64,000 nucleotides of DNA, taken from DASXUX01 sp036504595 (GTDB taxonomy: Bacteria > Planctomycetota > SZUA-567 > H5-PLA8). A program made the position numbers and the translations under genes. The notes beneath the pieces are model-generated. The model was given only the letters and a program-made list of their open reading frames with translations, did not search any database and was not told where the DNA came from. This document shows, piece by piece, positions 24,252 through 30,896 of this stretch. Positions within the stretch are counted from its first letter, which is position 1. Each line of letters starts with the position of its first letter. The DNA is taken from NCBI GenBank assembly GCA_036504595.1, contig DASXUX010000081.1:248001-312000 (forward strand), given 5' to 3'.

Positions 24252-26132
24252 ATGCGCCGCTACTTGTGCCTGTATCTGCCGCGCTGGCCGCTGCAACGAT
24301 TGCAGAACGAACCCTCGTTTATTTCCGAACAAAAGCCGGCGGAAACGGGCGTGGCTTTGTATGAGCGGACCGCTCACGGACCACGCCTGCTGGTTTGCTC
24401 ATCCCAAGCGGGCAAACTGGGCGTTAAGCGCGGCATGCTGCTGGCCGACGCAACGGCCCTGGCCCCGCAACTTGCGGTTTACGAAATGGATCGTCGCGCC
24501 GACCGGCGGGCACTGGAGGAACTGGGACTGTGGGCTAGCCGTTTCTCTCCACTAACTGCGATTGAATCCTGCCCAGTTCCTGCTTTGGCGGAGCACTGGT
24601 ATCCGCAAACGTTGCTGCTGGACATCACCGGTTGCGCCGACGTTTTTCATGGCGAGAACAATCTGCTGCAGCAGGCGTTGAGTAGCCTGGCGAAGAAGGA
24701 TCTGAAAGCTCGCGCGGCCATCGCGCCCACGATCGGCGCGGCCTGGGCGCTGGCGCATTATGGCGCGAGCGGCTCCATTGTCGGAACCCCCGAACACGAG
24801 ATGTGTGGCACGGGCAGGCCGACGGAGCGGCTTCTTGCTCCGGCGGATTGCCCGTGCAATAGCGCTCCGGATTCACGGGCAATCCGCGCCACAAAAAGAC
24901 GTGGCGCGGCCTGCCCGTGCCACACACAGACGCAGCCTGAACTCACACAGGCGCTAGCGCCTCTTCCGCTAAGCGCTCTGCGCCTCGATCCAGAGGCTTT
25001 GGAGTGGTTGCACAAGCTGGGGCTCTACCGGATCGGCGAATTGCTGAAGCAGCCGCGCTCGACGCTTCCCAGCCGCTTCGGCAAAAACATCCTGGAGCGC
25101 TTGGATCAGGCATCGGGCGCCGCTCCGGAAACGCTGACCCTGCTTCGCCCGCCACCGGAGTTTATGAGCGCGCGGGCCTTCGAATATCCGATCAAAGAAT
25201 TGAGCCAGCTTCTTGCAATCATGGAATCGCTTGTGGTTCAAATCGCCGCGGATCTTCAACGCGGCTGCCGCGGCGCGCGGCAACTGGAGTGCTGGTTGTA
25301 TCACGAGCTTTCCGCGCCAATGATTCTGGATGTTTCTTTGCACACAGGCAGCGCGTCGGAAAAACATCTGCTTCAATTGCTACGGACGCGTTTGGAAGAC
25401 GTGCAGACAAAATTGCAACTGAAGCAGGTAGGGAAGGCGAGAACCGCGAGGAGGCAGGACGCAGGAGGCAAGAGACAGGATCAGAACCGCGACCGTAAGG
25501 GAGCGCCCTCCGGTTCCCCTCTCCCCCGCGAGGGAGAGGGGTTAGGGGTGAGGGGGAAGCCTGGCGAAATCGAGCGCATCACCATCGAGGCCGAGTCTGG
25601 AATCTGTGCCGTTTCTCTGCGCGTGAATGCCAGCGAGCCGCTGGATGCTCAGCAGCTTGCGCTTTTTCACCAGGCTCTGCACGCGCCCGAGAAGTTGTCG
25701 ATGACGCTCGACCGCATCAGCATGCGCCTGGGCGAAGGCACGGTCTGGCGTGTGGAACTGGCCGAGGACGCTCAGCCGGAAGCCGCGTACAGGCTTGTGC
25801 CGGTAGGGCGGGTGGCGCCGGCGGCCCTTCCGGCCGGCACGGAGGCCGGCACCACTGCCCGCCCCACTCGGCCGCTTCAACTCATGGCTCAGCCGCAACC
25901 GGTGGTGCTCGATTGGCCGGACCAAAGCGCATGGCCGCACGCGATGGAATGGCGTGGCCGGCGCGAGGCGATTGTGCGCGCGTGCGGACCGGAGCGGATC
26001 GAGACGGGTTGGTGGAAGCCATTCTTCGCGCGGCGAGACTATTACTTGATTGAATGCCAAACCGGCAGCCGGTACTGGCTCTTTCGCCGGCTGGATGATG
26101 GGCAGTGGTTCGTGCACGGGGTGTTTGAGTAG
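24252..26132 (+). CDS. imuB: ImuB-like Y-family polymerase homologue with four in-frame repeat insertions
   Basis: 626 residues from ATG 24252, with AGAGGAG at 8-base spacing. Y-family palm/finger/thumb/little-finger order is recognisable: RYLCLYLPRWPLQRL, LLLDITGCADVFHGE, DPEALEWLHKLGLYRIGELLKQP (helix-hairpin-helix) and a final DYYLIECQTGSRYWLFRRL. The metal-binding acids are missing: DxD of active polymerases reads LYL and the SxDE position is not acidic, as expected for ImuB, which is a non-catalytic partner of DnaE2 and binds the beta clamp. Four unrelated repeats are inserted without breaking the frame: 24804-24924, 25449-25479, 25487-25556 and 25811-25855. Together they add about 90 residues. 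Whether the protein is still made and active is an open question. Confidence 0.85.
   Translation: MRRYLCLYLPRWPLQRLQNEPSFISEQKPAETGVALYERTAHGPRLLVCSSQAGKLGVKRGMLLADATALAPQLAVYEMDRRADRRALEELGLWASRFSPLTAIESCPVPALAEHWYPQTLLLDITGCADVFHGENNLLQQALSSLAKKDLKARAAIAPTIGAAWALAHYGASGSIVGTPEHEMCGTGRPTERLLAPADCPCNSAPDSRAIRATKRRGAACPCHTQTQPELTQALAPLPLSALRLDPEALEWLHKLGLYRIGELLKQPRSTLPSRFGKNILERLDQASGAAPETLTLLRPPPEFMSARAFEYPIKELSQLLAIMESLVVQIAADLQRGCRGARQLECWLYHELSAPMILDVSLHTGSASEKHLLQLLRTRLEDVQTKLQLKQVGKARTARRQDAGGKRQDQNRDRKGAPSGSPLPREGEGLGVRGKPGEIERITIEAESGICAVSLRVNASEPLDAQQLALFHQALHAPEKLSMTLDRISMRLGEGTVWRVELAEDAQPEAAYRLVPVGRVAPAALPAGTEAGTTARPTRPLQLMAQPQPVVLDWPDQSAWPHAMEWRGRREAIVRACGPERIETGWWKPFFARRDYYLIECQTGSRYWLFRRLDDGQWFVHGVFE
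24804..24924. repeat. Nested inverted-repeat element inside imuB (TGTGGCACGGGCAGG family), copy 1
   Basis: Outer arms TGTGGCACGGGCAGGCCG and CGGCCTGCCCGTGCCACA enclose inner arms GGCGGATTGCCCGTG and CACGGGCAATCCGCGCC. The 121-base element is translated in frame through the middle of ImuB. A longer intergenic copy is at 43891-44063. Confidence 0.92.
25449..25479 (+). repeat. Heptamer array inside imuB (AGGCAGG family)
   Basis: AGGCAGG, ACGCAGG, AGGCAAG, AGACAGG in tandem, read in frame as part of a Gln/Arg/Asp-rich stretch. A related array lies at 57605-57655 in front of dinB. Confidence 0.75.
25487..25556. repeat. CCCCTCTCC hairpin family inside imuB, copy 2
   Basis: Contains CCCCTCTCCCCCGCGAGGG and then GGGGTTAGGGGTGAGGGGG, the reverse complement orientation of the copy at 2015-2063. 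Its left end (25487-25505) is a 19-base exact inverse match to 44965-44983 in another gene. Translated as SPLPREGEGLGVRGK. Confidence 0.88.
25811..25855. repeat. 46-bp in-frame palindrome, copy 2 (in imuB)
   Basis: Arms GTGGCGCCGGC and GCCGGCACCAC around the shared core GGCCGGCACGGAG; translated as VAPAALPAGTEAGTT, the same frame as the other copies. Confidence 0.88.
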
Positions 26133-26173
26133 CACGCTAGACAACGAGGCAAACCTGATTCACAATCGGCGCG

Positions 26174-26851
26174 ATGGAGCACACAACGAAAATCAAAATC
26201 TGCGGCATCACTCGCGTTGAGGACTCGCGTGCCGCGATTGCGTTGGGCGCGGATGCGATCGGCGTCAACTTTGTGAAAGAAAGCCCGCGTTACATCGGCG
26301 AGCCGGCGAACGCTCGTGCGCTGATCGAGCAGTCCGGGCCAGGCGCAAAGATTCTGTGGGCTGGCGTGTTCGCGCGGTGGACGATCGACCAGATTGTTAT
26401 TGCGGTGCGAACCGCGGGACTTCAGATCGTGCAACTTCACGGAGACGAAAGCCCGGAATTTGTCGCAGATATCAAATCGCGTTTACCGCGCGGCGTGAGC
26501 GTTTGGAAAGCCTTTCGTGTGGCGACGGCCGCCGACTTGGAGCCGCTCGGAAATTATCCGTGCGACGCCAATCTGGTTGACGCCAAATGTGCTGGTGTGT
26601 TGGGCGGTTCAGGCCAGCGCTTTGATTGGTCGCTGCTCAAAAACATCTCGCGCCAGAAGCCGTTGGTTCTCGCCGGCGGTCTGGGGCCGGACAATGTCAC
26701 AGAAGCAGTGCGAGAGGTTCGGCCCGACTGGGTGGACGTGGCCAGCGGTGTGGAAAGCAAGCCGGGGGTAAAAGATAACGCTCTTGTGGAGAGGTTCATC
26801 ACGGCTGCAAGACTCCAGACTCCAGACTCTGGACTCCAGACGCGCTTTTGA
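26174..26851 (+). CDS. trpF: Phosphoribosylanthranilate isomerase
   Basis: 225 residues, a complete TIM barrel. TrpF converts N-(5-phosphoribosyl)anthranilate to its ribulose form in tryptophan synthesis. Motifs seen are KICGITRVEDS with the catalytic Cys, ALGADAIGVNFVKESPRYI, VQLHGDESPEF, NLVDAK with the catalytic Asp, PLVLAGGLGPDNV and WVDVASGVESKPGVKD, the phosphate-binding end of the barrel. No other trp gene is adjacent, so it is a stand-alone copy. The last ~14 residues (RLQTPDSGLQTRF) are translated from an ACTCCAG heptamer array and probably replace the original terminus. It follows imuB by 41 bases on the same strand. Confidence 0.95.
   Translation: MEHTTKIKICGITRVEDSRAAIALGADAIGVNFVKESPRYIGEPANARALIEQSGPGAKILWAGVFARWTIDQIVIAVRTAGLQIVQLHGDESPEFVADIKSRLPRGVSVWKAFRVATAADLEPLGNYPCDANLVDAKCAGVLGGSGQRFDWSLLKNISRQKPLVLAGGLGPDNVTEAVREVRPDWVDVASGVESKPGVKDNALVERFITAARLQTPDSGLQTRF
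26811..26842 (+). repeat. Heptamer array in the 3' end of trpF (ACTCCAG)
   Basis: ACTCCAG, ACTCCAG, ACTCTGG, ACTCCAG in tandem, read in frame as the C-terminal tail of TrpF. Confidence 0.85.
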
Positions 26852-26869
26852 GCTATTTTATTCCCCGCC

Positions 26870-26896
26870 TTGACAGTTCATGTTTATCCAGATAAT
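26870..26896 (+). promoter_or_regulatory. Candidate promoter upstream of the endonuclease III-like gene
   Basis: TTGACA at 26870-26875 and GATAAT at 26891-26896 with a 15-base spacer, 58 bases before the ATG. The short spacer lowers confidence. Confidence 0.35.
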
Positions 26897-26953
26897 GGAG
26901 GGCAGGAAGGTGGACTGCCCACTTCTAAAACATTGAGGCTCCGGCACTTACTT

Positions 26954-27634
26954 ATGGGCGACGTTACGAGAGCAAAAGCTGCAAGCGTAATCCAAACGCT
27001 GGAACGCCGCTACGGACCCGCACAGCGGCCGGCGGTCGTACCACCTGCGTCGTCGGCTGATGCCGCCGCCATTGCGGTGGTTTCCGCCAAGAATGCGCAG
27101 ATTGTCGCCGGCGTGGTGCTGGGCCTGCATGGCGCTCCAGGCGAAGGCGCCGAAGCCGCGCGGCGGCTGATGCAGCACTTCGTGGATTGGAACGAAGTCC
27201 GCGTTTCGCGGCCTGCGGCGCTGGTGGGGGTGTTGGGACGGCAACCGCGCGCACAAACGCGCGTGGCGTTGCTACAGCGCTTCCTGGAAGCGTTCTTCCT
27301 GCGGCAGCGAAGTCTGAATCTGGATTATCTGTTTACGCTCAAGTCGCACGAAGTCCGGCGTTTCCTGAGCGAGCTGGAGGTCTTCGATCGCGAGGAATTG
27401 GCGGCGGTGTATCTGACCGGTTTTGGCGTGCCCGTTTTTCCGCCGTCGGATGTGCTTCGCGACGTTGCCGAGCAGCTCGGAGTCATCCGGGCCAAGACGA
27501 CCACGCTGCAGATGGCCAAGAAGTTCGAGAGCGCTTTGGATGAGCCTACGCTGTACTCGCTTTATTCGCATCTCTACTCGCTAGCCAACGATCCGGAGCG
27601 GGAGAGTATTCTGAAAAGCAAGAAGAAGAAGTAG
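26954..27634 (+). CDS. Endonuclease III-like (HhH-GPD) protein, probably catalytically altered
   Basis: 226 residues from ATG 26954 (the open frame starts earlier at a TTG that overlaps the candidate promoter). The N-terminal half has HFVDWNEVRVSRPAALVGVL, a signature of planctomycete endonuclease III-like proteins, and the C-terminal half has YLTGFGVPVFPPSDVLRDVAEQLGVI, which aligns with the catalytic loop of HhH-GPD glycosylases (F-P-x-D-T-H-V). At that point serine replaces the catalytic aspartate, and no catalytic lysine or iron-sulfur cysteines are seen. The C-terminus is lysine-rich (SILKSKKKK). It may bind DNA without glycosylase activity. It lies between trpF and the DUF2062-PLD fusion, both same strand. 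Confidence 0.6.
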   Translation: MGDVTRAKAASVIQTLERRYGPAQRPAVVPPASSADAAAIAVVSAKNAQIVAGVVLGLHGAPGEGAEAARRLMQHFVDWNEVRVSRPAALVGVLGRQPRAQTRVALLQRFLEAFFLRQRSLNLDYLFTLKSHEVRRFLSELEVFDREELAAVYLTGFGVPVFPPSDVLRDVAEQLGVIRAKTTTLQMAKKFESALDEPTLYSLYSHLYSLANDPERESILKSKKKK

Positions 27635-27641
27635 GAACACG

Positions 27642-27777
27642 GCAGTCCAGAGTCTCGCGGTCGAGAAGTCCAGAAGTCGGCGGTTCGTGACAAGAGCCCT
27701 CCTGGCTGGCCCTGATTCATTGACTTCTCGCCTACTGGATTTCTGGATTTACGACTTCTGGAATTCTGGACTTTTTT
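27642..27777. repeat. Inverted repeat with loose 7-9 base units (GTCCAGAAGTC family), copy 1
   Basis: Left arm 27642-27679 has AGTCCAGAGTC and GAAGTCCAGAAGTC; right arm 27721-27777 has GACTTCTCG and ACTTCTGGAATTCTGGAC and ends in TTTTTT. It fills the gap before the DUF2062-PLD gene, and could serve as terminator for the upstream gene. A relative is at 38763-38870. Confidence 0.7.
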
Positions 27778-27781
27778 GCCA

Positions 27782-29572
27782 ATGCTGTACCGCTCCCGCG
27801 TTCGCATCCGGCGCCTTGCCCGCAAAGTGTTGCACAGTGACGACACGCCCGAGCGGATTGCGCGCGGAATCGCCGCCGGTTTCTTCGCGTGTGCCTTCCC
27901 GCTGCCCGGTCTGCAGATCCCGCTGAGCTTGTTATGCGCGTGGCTGGTCCGCGGCAACAAAATTGTCGCCGTCATTCCGCAATTTATCTCGAATGGCCTC
28001 ACCATGCCCCTGATTACATACGGGCAACTTTGGCTGGGCACCAGACTGTGGCCGGGATCAAGCGCCAATCTCAACCAGTCGTGGTCCGTGTTGTCGGCGG
28101 TGGCGGTAAACTGGAGTTGGCTGGAACCGGGGCATTCGGTGCGTGCGCTGCTTGATGCGCTGACCGCGCTGGGTTCGGGCGTGGTGATTCCTTTGTCGAT
28201 AGGGGTCTTCCTCACCGCTTGCGTGTCGGCCAGCCTGTCCTACCCGCTGACGCTGGTCGGAATGGTCTACTTGCAGTCGCGGCGCTTGCGCAGACGTCTG
28301 GAGCGTGGAATTCCGCTGCATTCGCCGCGCGGGCAGTTCTTGCTGCCGCCAGATCCGCTGCCTGGAGAAGCGTTGGATGCCGAGGCCGTTCTGCGCTATA
28401 CGACGCGAAAGGCGCATTTCGTTCATGCTGAAAGCGTCACTCTGCTGGTGGACGGCAAGCAAGCGTATCCGGAAATGCTGCGTTGCATCGATGAGGCGGT
28501 CTTCAGCATCGACATGGAAACGTATATCCTCCATGCAGACCAAACCGGAACGCGTTTCGCCGCGGCCTTGGGGCGAGCGGCTCGGCGCGGCGTGAAAGTG
28601 CGTCTGACGTTCGACGGCTTCGGCGCGCTGGGCCTGCCGCAGGCGTATGTTGACGGCCTGCTGCTCGATGGGGTGCGCGTGGCCGTGTACCGGCCCTTTC
28701 ATATGCTCTGGAAGCTTGGCTTCGGCCCGATGAACCGGCGCAACCATCGCAAAACGCTCGTGATTGACGGCCGCATCTCTTTCAGCGGCGGGCTGAATAT
28801 CGGGGATGAATACGCAGCCAAAGAACAGGGTGGGGCGGGCTGGCGCGACACGCACGTCCGCGTGGATGGCCCGGAGCCCGCGCGCGAACTTCAACAGCTT
28901 ATGAAGCAAACTTGGCGGAAGTGCCAGGAATTTCGGCCGCCATCGTCCGGTCCCGCTCAAGTGGCTCTAGCCGCGGCGGTGAAGACACTTCCATCGCTGG
29001 GTGTCCTCCCGGCGACCTGCGAGAACGTTTCCGTGCAGATTCTCAGCAACCGCGAATTCCTGCAACGGGTTCGGGTGCGGCGAGCTTATCTGCATGCGAT
29101 TCGGAATGCCAAACGATACGTGCTCATCGAGAACGCGTACTTCATCCCGGATCGCGGCATTCGGCGAGCGCTGCGCCAGGCCGTGAAGAGGGGCGTGATG
29201 GTCGGCGTGGTCGTGGCGATGTACAGCGATGTGCAGATCGCTGCGATGGCCTCTCGGGCTCTGTATGGCGAACTGCTGAGCAGCGGTGTCCGCCTCTTCG
29301 AATATCCCATCGCTATGCTGCATTCGAAGGCGGCGGTGATCGACGACGTGTGGGCGGTCGTTAGCTCCTATAATCTCGACCATCGCAGTTTGCGGCACAA
29401 TCTGGAAGCCGGCGTATTTATCATGGACCGTTCGTTTGCGCACGCATTGCGCGATCAGATTCTGGCTGATATTCGCAAATGTCGAGAGGTGACGCCGCAA
29501 TTTCACGCGGCGCGAGCCTGGAACCAGGCACTGCTCGAATCGCTATCGTACCAAGCGCGTTATTGGCTTTAA
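27782..29572 (+). CDS. DUF2062 membrane domain fused to phospholipase D/cardiolipin synthase-like enzyme
   Basis: 596 residues from ATG 27782. Residues 1-165 are a DUF2062 domain: DTPERIARGIAAGFFACAFPLPGLQIPL with about four membrane helices. Residues ~210-590 are a PLD-family synthase with two HKD motifs, NHRKTLVIDGRISFSGG (His-x-Lys-x4-Asp) and LHSKAAVIDDVWAVVSS, each followed by the usual GGLNIGDEY and SYNLDHRS strands, plus ENAYFIPDRGIRRALRQAVK. Such enzymes join phosphatidyl groups, for example making cardiolipin at the inner membrane. The two modules are normally separate genes; the fusion places the membrane anchor and catalytic part in one chain. All catalytic residues are intact, so activity is likely; lipid substrate is inferred. 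Confidence 0.85.
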   Translation: MLYRSRVRIRRLARKVLHSDDTPERIARGIAAGFFACAFPLPGLQIPLSLLCAWLVRGNKIVAVIPQFISNGLTMPLITYGQLWLGTRLWPGSSANLNQSWSVLSAVAVNWSWLEPGHSVRALLDALTALGSGVVIPLSIGVFLTACVSASLSYPLTLVGMVYLQSRRLRRRLERGIPLHSPRGQFLLPPDPLPGEALDAEAVLRYTTRKAHFVHAESVTLLVDGKQAYPEMLRCIDEAVFSIDMETYILHADQTGTRFAAALGRAARRGVKVRLTFDGFGALGLPQAYVDGLLLDGVRVAVYRPFHMLWKLGFGPMNRRNHRKTLVIDGRISFSGGLNIGDEYAAKEQGGAGWRDTHVRVDGPEPARELQQLMKQTWRKCQEFRPPSSGPAQVALAAAVKTLPSLGVLPATCENVSVQILSNREFLQRVRVRRAYLHAIRNAKRYVLIENAYFIPDRGIRRALRQAVKRGVMVGVVVAMYSDVQIAAMASRALYGELLSSGVRLFEYPIAMLHSKAAVIDDVWAVVSSYNLDHRSLRHNLEAGVFIMDRSFAHALRDQILADIRKCREVTPQFHAARAWNQALLESLSYQARYWL

Positions 29573-29661
29573 GTCGGAATGACATGGCCCTCCTCTTGCG
29601 CCATTGTGGTCTGCACGTGCGCAGACGCTTGCGACGTCGGTTCTTGAGGAGTGTGATTGAC

Positions 29662-29826
29662 ATGCTTAACTGGGCTTTGGCGTTTCTGATTATCGCGATC
29701 ATCGCGGCGGTCTTCGGCTTTGGTGCTCTGGCTGGAACGGCAGCAACAATCGCGAAGATCTTTTTTGTCGTTTTCATTGTGCTTTTCCTGATCGGCTTGA
29801 TCGCAGGGCGGGGCGCTCGACGGTAG
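29662..29826 (+). CDS. Small two-helix membrane protein, DUF1328 family
   Basis: 54 residues: MLNWALAFLIIAIIAAVFG, then ALAGTAATIAKIFFVVFIVL, and a short basic tail GRGARR. This matches the DUF1328/YtjA family of small inner-membrane proteins with two helices and an AGTA turn, often induced by stress. The ATG at 29662 follows GAGGAGTG at about 8-base spacing; the longer upstream frame has no support. It follows the PLD fusion by 89 bases and may share its transcript. No biochemical role is established for the family. Confidence 0.85.
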   Translation: MLNWALAFLIIAIIAAVFGFGALAGTAATIAKIFFVVFIVLFLIGLIAGRGARR

Positions 29827-29905
29827 AAACTGGGGGCAAAAAACCGGGGATGAGCAAAACTGGCACTGGTTTGAGTGTACTTTCAGAACGACGCTGGCGG
29901 CTCGT

Positions 29906-29918
29906 TGCCACTTAGGCA
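29906..29918. promoter_or_regulatory. Short palindrome upstream of the sigma-54 promoter
   Basis: TGCC-acttа-type half sites TGCC and GGCA are separated by five bases, about 48 bases upstream of the -24 box. It could be an activator site; such short palindromes are easily chance. Confidence 0.2.
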
Positions 29919-29965
29919 CCTGCGCCTCCTATATGAAAGGCGCGGGGCCTGCGGCAATAAATGCA

Positions 29966-29981
29966 TGGCATATAGTTTGCT
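29966..29981 (+). promoter_or_regulatory. Candidate sigma-54 promoter
   Basis: TGGCATATAGTTTGCT matches the RpoN consensus TGGCAC-N5-TTGCW with one mismatch, and has the required GG-N10-GC spacing (29967-29968 and 29979-29980). Transcription would begin near 29992, about 80 bases before the terminator hairpin at 30072. Confidence 0.55.
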
Positions 29982-29991
29982 GCTTGGATTT

Positions 29992-30111
29992 GTGGAACCC
30001 GCCGGCACCAGTTGGACTGTCTTCGGCAGTTTGGTTGCGTGCCCCAAGGCCTACCGAAACATACCCGCCTTGCGCTCGAAGACTCACAGTCTTCGGGCGC
30101 AGTCTTTTTTT
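29992..30111 (+). ncRNA. Candidate small RNA or attenuated leader between DUF1328 and zinc-ribbon genes
   Basis: The interval has no convincing reading frame, begins at the expected start of the sigma-54 promoter, contains the small hairpin ACTG-tcttcgg-CAGT at ~30015-30030, and ends in a strong intrinsic terminator. The next gene starts only 12 bases after the terminator, so this could be a regulated leader instead of a separate RNA. No known RNA family was recognised. Confidence 0.35.
30072..30111 (+). terminator. Strong intrinsic terminator
   Basis: GCGCTCGAAGAC pairs with GTCTTCGGGCGC over a small loop, and eight T follow (30104-30111). It is placed between the candidate sigma-54 promoter and the 72-residue cysteine-rich gene, whose ribosome binding site AGGGG abuts the T run. 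Confidence 0.85.
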
Positions 30112-30122
30112 AGGGGTTCCTC

Positions 30123-30341
30123 ATGCTTCTACGGCGCGGTGATGTACTTGAATGTAAGCAATGTCTTGCTGTATTTAGAGTTATGAAAGGAACGGAGTGG
30201 CCTCCGCTCCAGACGCAGGAGCCTCGCTGCTGCTGTGGCGAGCGGCTGACGTTGTTTCAATCAGGCTCAGAATCGATCGACGACTCGCCCACTGGGATAA
30301 ACAAGATTATCGAGCCGTTATTGGAGAAACGCAACGCGTAG
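30123..30341 (+). CDS. Small cysteine-rich (zinc-ribbon-like) protein
   Basis: 72 residues starting at ATG 30123, with AGGGG six bases upstream. Cysteines at 11 and 14 (ECKQC) and 36-38 (CCCG) fit a zinc-ribbon or rubredoxin-like knuckle: LLRRGDVLECKQCLAVFRVMKG ends the first half and RCCCGERLTLFQSG starts the second. No family was recognised. The terminator ending 12 bases before the start suggests that expression depends on read-through or an attenuation event. No membrane segment. Because of its small size and position it could be a chance frame, but the ribosome binding site and paired cysteines favour a real gene. Confidence 0.55.
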   Translation: MLLRRGDVLECKQCLAVFRVMKGTEWPPLQTQEPRCCCGERLTLFQSGSESIDDSPTGINKIIEPLLEKRNA

Positions 30342-30519
30342 TTGCATAACGCAATTTCAAAGTGCCAAAATGACCGGCCTTTGAGTTGCGCCTTCGTCAC
30401 CGTGGACGGGTATCGAGACTAGTTGCTGAGATGCACAGTGCACCAAGAAGGTTGGTTTGCCGAGCATCTGGGCGTTTGAACTCGGTACGGCTACATGCTT
30501 TAGAAAAGGGAAAATAGCT

Positions 30520-30753
30520 ATGGATAGTCGAACAGTAAGTCGCCGCGTTTCTGAGGCCGCCAGTGGCGCGAAGGAGTACATGGGCCAGGCCAAGGAATAC
30601 TTGGGGCAGGCCAAAGATACCGCTGCCGAATGGGCAAAGAAGGGTGAACGCCAAATCCACCGCAGGCCGTACACCTCTGTGTTCCTCACCCTGGGTGTCG
30701 GCCTTTGCCTGGGAGCTGTCATCGGCTTCCTGGCCGCGCGCGTGACGGAGTAA
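30520..30753 (+). CDS. DUF883/ElaB-like small membrane-tail protein
   Basis: 77 residues. An amphipathic helical first part (RRVSEAASGAKEYMGQAKEYL, AKDTAAEWAKKGERQIHRRP) is followed by a single membrane helix (TSVFLTLGVGLCLGAVIGFLAA). This matches the DUF883/ElaB/YqjD group, C-tail-anchored inner-membrane proteins that bind ribosomes in stationary phase in enterobacteria. The ATG follows AAAAGGG. A strong terminator is just downstream, so it is transcribed alone or from the upstream region. Together with the DUF1328 gene it suggests a stress-response neighbourhood, by family habit only. Confidence 0.8.
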   Translation: MDSRTVSRRVSEAASGAKEYMGQAKEYLGQAKDTAAEWAKKGERQIHRRPYTSVFLTLGVGLCLGAVIGFLAARVTE

Positions 30754-30773
30754 ATTCAGAGAATGCCTTGAGC

Positions 30774-30801
30774 GGGGCGCCGGAAACGGCGCCCTTTTTT
30801 T
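30774..30801 (+). terminator. Intrinsic terminator after the DUF883-like gene
   Basis: GGGCGCCG-gaaa-CGGCGCCC is a perfect 8-bp hairpin with a GNRA-type tetraloop, followed by seven T. Confidence 0.92.
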
Positions 30802-30845
30802 GTCTTGTGAAAATGCCACCACCGCACCTCGCGGCAGTGGCATCA

Positions 30846-30896
30846 CTAATGACCAAGGCTAATGACCACTGACCCCTAACCACTGACCAGCCACTA
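30846..30896 (-). repeat. Heptamer array (TGACCAC family) at the 3' end of flotillin
   Basis: TAATGAC, CACTGAC, CCCTAAC, CACTGAC in a 7-base rhythm; its end overlaps the flotillin stop codon (30894-30896). Confidence 0.7.

Noticed and set aside
23507..26132. Complete imuA-imuB-dnaE2 mutagenesis cassette
   Set aside because: No DnaE2 is in the window; trpF follows imuB.
30476..30504. TTGAAC-N17-TTTAGA promoter upstream of the DUF883-like gene
   Set aside because: It would place the start of transcription past the ribosome binding site, giving a nearly leaderless message, so it was not listed as a feature.
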